Shown piece by piece: positions 62,008 to 64,000 of a stretch of 64,000 nucleotides of DNA. Source of the DNA: Druceiella hillmani (Eukaryota; Arthropoda; Insecta; Lepidoptera; Hepialidae); the NCBI GenBank assembly GCA_039881145.1, contig JAYKKI010000009.1:8418501-8482500 (forward strand), given 5' to 3'. A program made the position numbers and the translations under genes. Position 1 is the stretch's first letter. Every line of letters begins with the position of its first letter. The notes beneath the pieces are model-generated. The model ran no database searches and was not told the origin of the DNA. It worked only from the letters and a program-made list of their open reading frames with translations.

Positions 62008-62266
62008 AATTAAATAAATCTTCCTGGTGTAGTATTATTTCTACTTTCTTTAAGTCCTTTACCACGACCTAGGTTTTGTTGTATTACAACATTTTCAGGT
62101 GAGCTATTAGCAAAGATCTTTGCTAATAGCCCATCTGAAGATGTTGTAATACAACGAAATCTAGGTCGTAGTAAAGAATTTAAAGAAAGTAGAAATAATA
62201 CTACATCACCTAGTTTAATTTAATTGTGAATAATGAATTTCTACAAAATTAATGCTAAATATATTC
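62008..62266 (-). mobile_element. Palindromic MITE-like element, copy 5 (inverted, most complete)
   Basis: Both arms are nearly full length. The centre is loop-free around AGATCT at 62114-62119, with the asymmetric head at the right end ('gaatatatttagcattaat' on the minus strand). It is flanked by an exact 11-bp direct repeat, AAAATACTTAC, at 61997-62007 and 62267-62277, a possible target-site duplication. A length of about 11 bp would suit Mutator-like elements (9-11 bp), but part of this string resembles the end of copy 3, so the call is tentative. Confidence 0.8.
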
Positions 62267-62277
62267 AAAATACTTAC

Positions 62278-63040
62278 TCGAAAGGCGCATAATACAGTAA
62301 ACTAGCCTAATATTCTCTGAAACTAAAGTGTAAAGAAGGTGCACTGCACCAACTATACCTTTCTTAATTTCACTGCCGTACTTAGTCCCAATCCTGCCTC
62401 GTAAAGTCTTAGATACGTTTAAGTAAAGTTGTAAGTAGTTTATGAAGGTCGTTTATATGGTTGCAAACACACACCCTTTACGATATATTATGCTAATTTG
62501 ATGTGGCTTTTCTCTAAATTTCAAGAGCCCTTCACTGGTCCCAATGTTAATTCGATTTTGAATGGCGTCCTTAACGCATCAAACTTAATTGTTAATTTTG
62601 AAAGTACCTATTTTCAAATCTTCGTAGACTAAAATACTGATTTAGCCAGTTATAATTTTTCATTAGAGTTTCAAATGAAAAATTTGCCATCCCCTACTCT
62701 TAATATTTTCAGGTTCGTTAAGTCATTTCTTATCGCGGTCTTTTATATAGAAATCAATAATAGTTTTTAACATCATTACGACTTTTATTTATTTCTTTTG
62801 TACGTTACATTTATAATTTTTTAAATATACCGTTTACAATTTTTTTTATTATCTGTTGCATTTTAACTCTTTCAGTCATAGTTTTCTTAAGATGTCTTTA
62901 GAAAAAAAATTGGATATTTGGTTTAATTAAGAAAAAAGAATTTACAAATATATTGAATGAGGTTTTTGAGGAATAAGGTATTAGGAAAGTTGGCATGAAA
63001 AATAATCAAAACGAGAATGAGTAAGAAAATGTTATTTACA
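62278..63040. other. AT-rich DNA, nothing firm
   Basis: 62330-62600 is a little richer in G+C but has no frame or repeat that I can name. It separates the MITE from the piggyBac remnant and might include that element's own 3' flank. Confidence 0.4.
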
Positions 63041-63061
63041 GGCAAAATATATGAATACCTT

Positions 63062-64000
63062 ATTTCTTGCGAAAATTTTAAAAACATATTTGGTCTTTGA
63101 GGATACAAAGAGGGACTTTATGGCGATGCTGTACCGGTACTGCATCGCCATATAGCACGTGCTGGACTTTTTTGTACCGCATTTTGCGCATCTTCTTGAA
63201 ATAGATTACTCTGGCTGGTGCATATTGCGTTTCGTGAGTAGTGTCGGAACTGTGTGTTGCGTATCAGGACTGCTAACGCAGAAGAAGGTTTAGAGCTATT
63301 GAGGATACGTTCAGAACTTTGCTTGTAGTTCTTTCCCTGACCTGGTGCTAGAATCTCTTGGTAAACACTTCTGCTTAAGTCTTTTGTGTACAATTGATCC
63401 TATTCTGGATGGTGTTCTTCCTGAATTTCTGCATATAATAAAAAGGCGTTTATTACAGCGCAGTCCAGAATGGAGATGGAATTTCGTATCACTGACTCTG
63501 TAATCATACTGTTCCAGTGTTAAATTTTTCTTCTTTTAATTTTGAAAGATGTTTGTGATTTGAGACAATAGTGCCACATGCTAATATATTGTCAATTCCC
63601 AGGCCAATTTGTAAGGAATGTCAGTTGAAATAGTTATCAAAGAATACTCTATGATTTTCAGATTTTAAGTTTTCGCAAAATTGTCGAACCACCTTTACAT
63701 CGAAATCAATTTGTACTTTGTTATTTTCTTTTCCAGTATATATATCGAAACCTAAACAATATCCTGACCCACCACACTTCATCCAGACTTAATGTCCGCA
63801 TTTGAATGAATTCTTTGGCAAATACTTTTTTAAATAATTGCGACCCTTGAACTTTACTATGCCTTCGCTTGTAGTTACTCATGTTGATGTATAACAGTTT
63901 TTATCAAAATTTCTTTTCGGTATATCTAGCAGAGGTCTAACTTAGTGCAGCTTGACATAAATAGCATTAGTTTTATTAAGTACTAGGTTGTTGTCATTCA
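63062..64000 (-). pseudogene. piggyBac-family transposase pseudogene, 5' part beyond window
   Basis: Reading the minus strand from 64000 downward, one register gives VRPLLDIPKRNF, EGIVKFKGRNYLKKYLPKN, SGYCLGFDIYTGKENN, RVFFDNYFN and NILACGTIVSNHKHLSK, which follow the order of the DDE_Tnp_1_7 (piggyBac) domain. Several in-frame TGA and TAA stops interrupt it. Further on, near 63220-63075, another frame gives RVIYFKKMRKMRYKKVQHVL, then VPLCILKDQICF, resembling the cysteine-containing C-terminal tail. The first catalytic Asp (the VDE or IDE motif before the KFKGR-like box) is replaced: here TSEG. The second (FFDNYF) is kept. A 91-codon frame at 63118-63393 is out of register with the protein. 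The terminal repeats were not found. Confidence 0.78.

Noticed and set aside
63118..63393. 91-codon frame near the right edge
   Set aside because: It is out of register with the piggyBac remnant; the meaningful reading there is another frame.
1..64000. Cephalopod origin suggested by abundant TA and CA microsatellites
   Set aside because: The tRNA-derived SINE text typical of cephalopods was not seen, base composition is too AT-rich, and the dispersed-repeat tails are of insect type.
1..64000. An integrated viral genome or giant virus-like element as the repeated unit
   Set aside because: No capsid, polymerase, ATPase or other viral reading frame, even decayed, could be recognised in blocks A, S, B, R or P.

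Overview
The window is animal nuclear DNA, very AT-rich (about a quarter G+C by eye), with no intact protein-coding gene that I can support. An arthropod, probably an insect, fits best. The DNA-transposon remnants are of types common there (a mariner-like transposase with a WPPRSPDLSP-type motif and a piggyBac transposase). Several decayed dispersed repeats carry tails I associate with insect genomes: 'ccgattttgatgaaatttgg', 'acgcgaacgaagtcgcg', 'tcgcgggtaaaagcta' and 'aactataagggtttctag'. The species cannot be named from this sequence. Almost all open frames are chance products of AT-rich or (TA)n DNA.

The main structure is hidden duplication. Reading the window against itself, I find long diverged copies of the same non-coding blocks in the same order. 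Block A lies at 1.0-5.5 kb, 21.9-24.85 kb and 46.4-47.1 kb. Block S lies at 9.4-18.7 kb and 36.5-45.55 kb. Block B lies at 24.96-29.1 kb and 47.3-52.4 kb. Blocks P and R occur forward (R at 5.6-9.3 kb, P at 35.9-36.7 kb) and again inverted at 56.0-60.9 kb. This looks like an old tandem array with a unit of about 20-28 kb, broken by indels, with an inverted partial unit on the right. Shorter, younger duplications sit inside it: 18.4-19.4 with 20.6-21.6, 29.8-30.3 with 34.6-35.1, and 35.9-36.1 with 36.2-36.4.

Younger insertions decorate the array. There are five copies of a palindromic element with a zero-loop centre (4.85, 26.55, 27.66, 47.76 and 62.0 kb). There is a fold-back element whose core is a (TA)n tract (42.6 kb), a pair of inverted small elements (37.1 and 37.75 kb), and a candidate solo LTR (50.2-50.8 kb). 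The mariner-like element at 57.95-59.26 kb is complete end to end but dead, and the block R copy at 6.66 kb preserves its empty target site. A piggyBac transposase pseudogene runs off the right edge. Two minisatellites stand out: a 98-bp higher-order repeat at 16.36-16.92 kb that is still a single monomer in its block S paralogue, and a 31-bp repeat of about 18 copies at 57.1-57.66 kb. More than twenty (TA)n or (CA)n tracts are spread throughout, several at duplication edges.

No genes act together here, so the interest lies in genome structure. I saw no rRNA, tRNA, CRISPR array, origin or operon.
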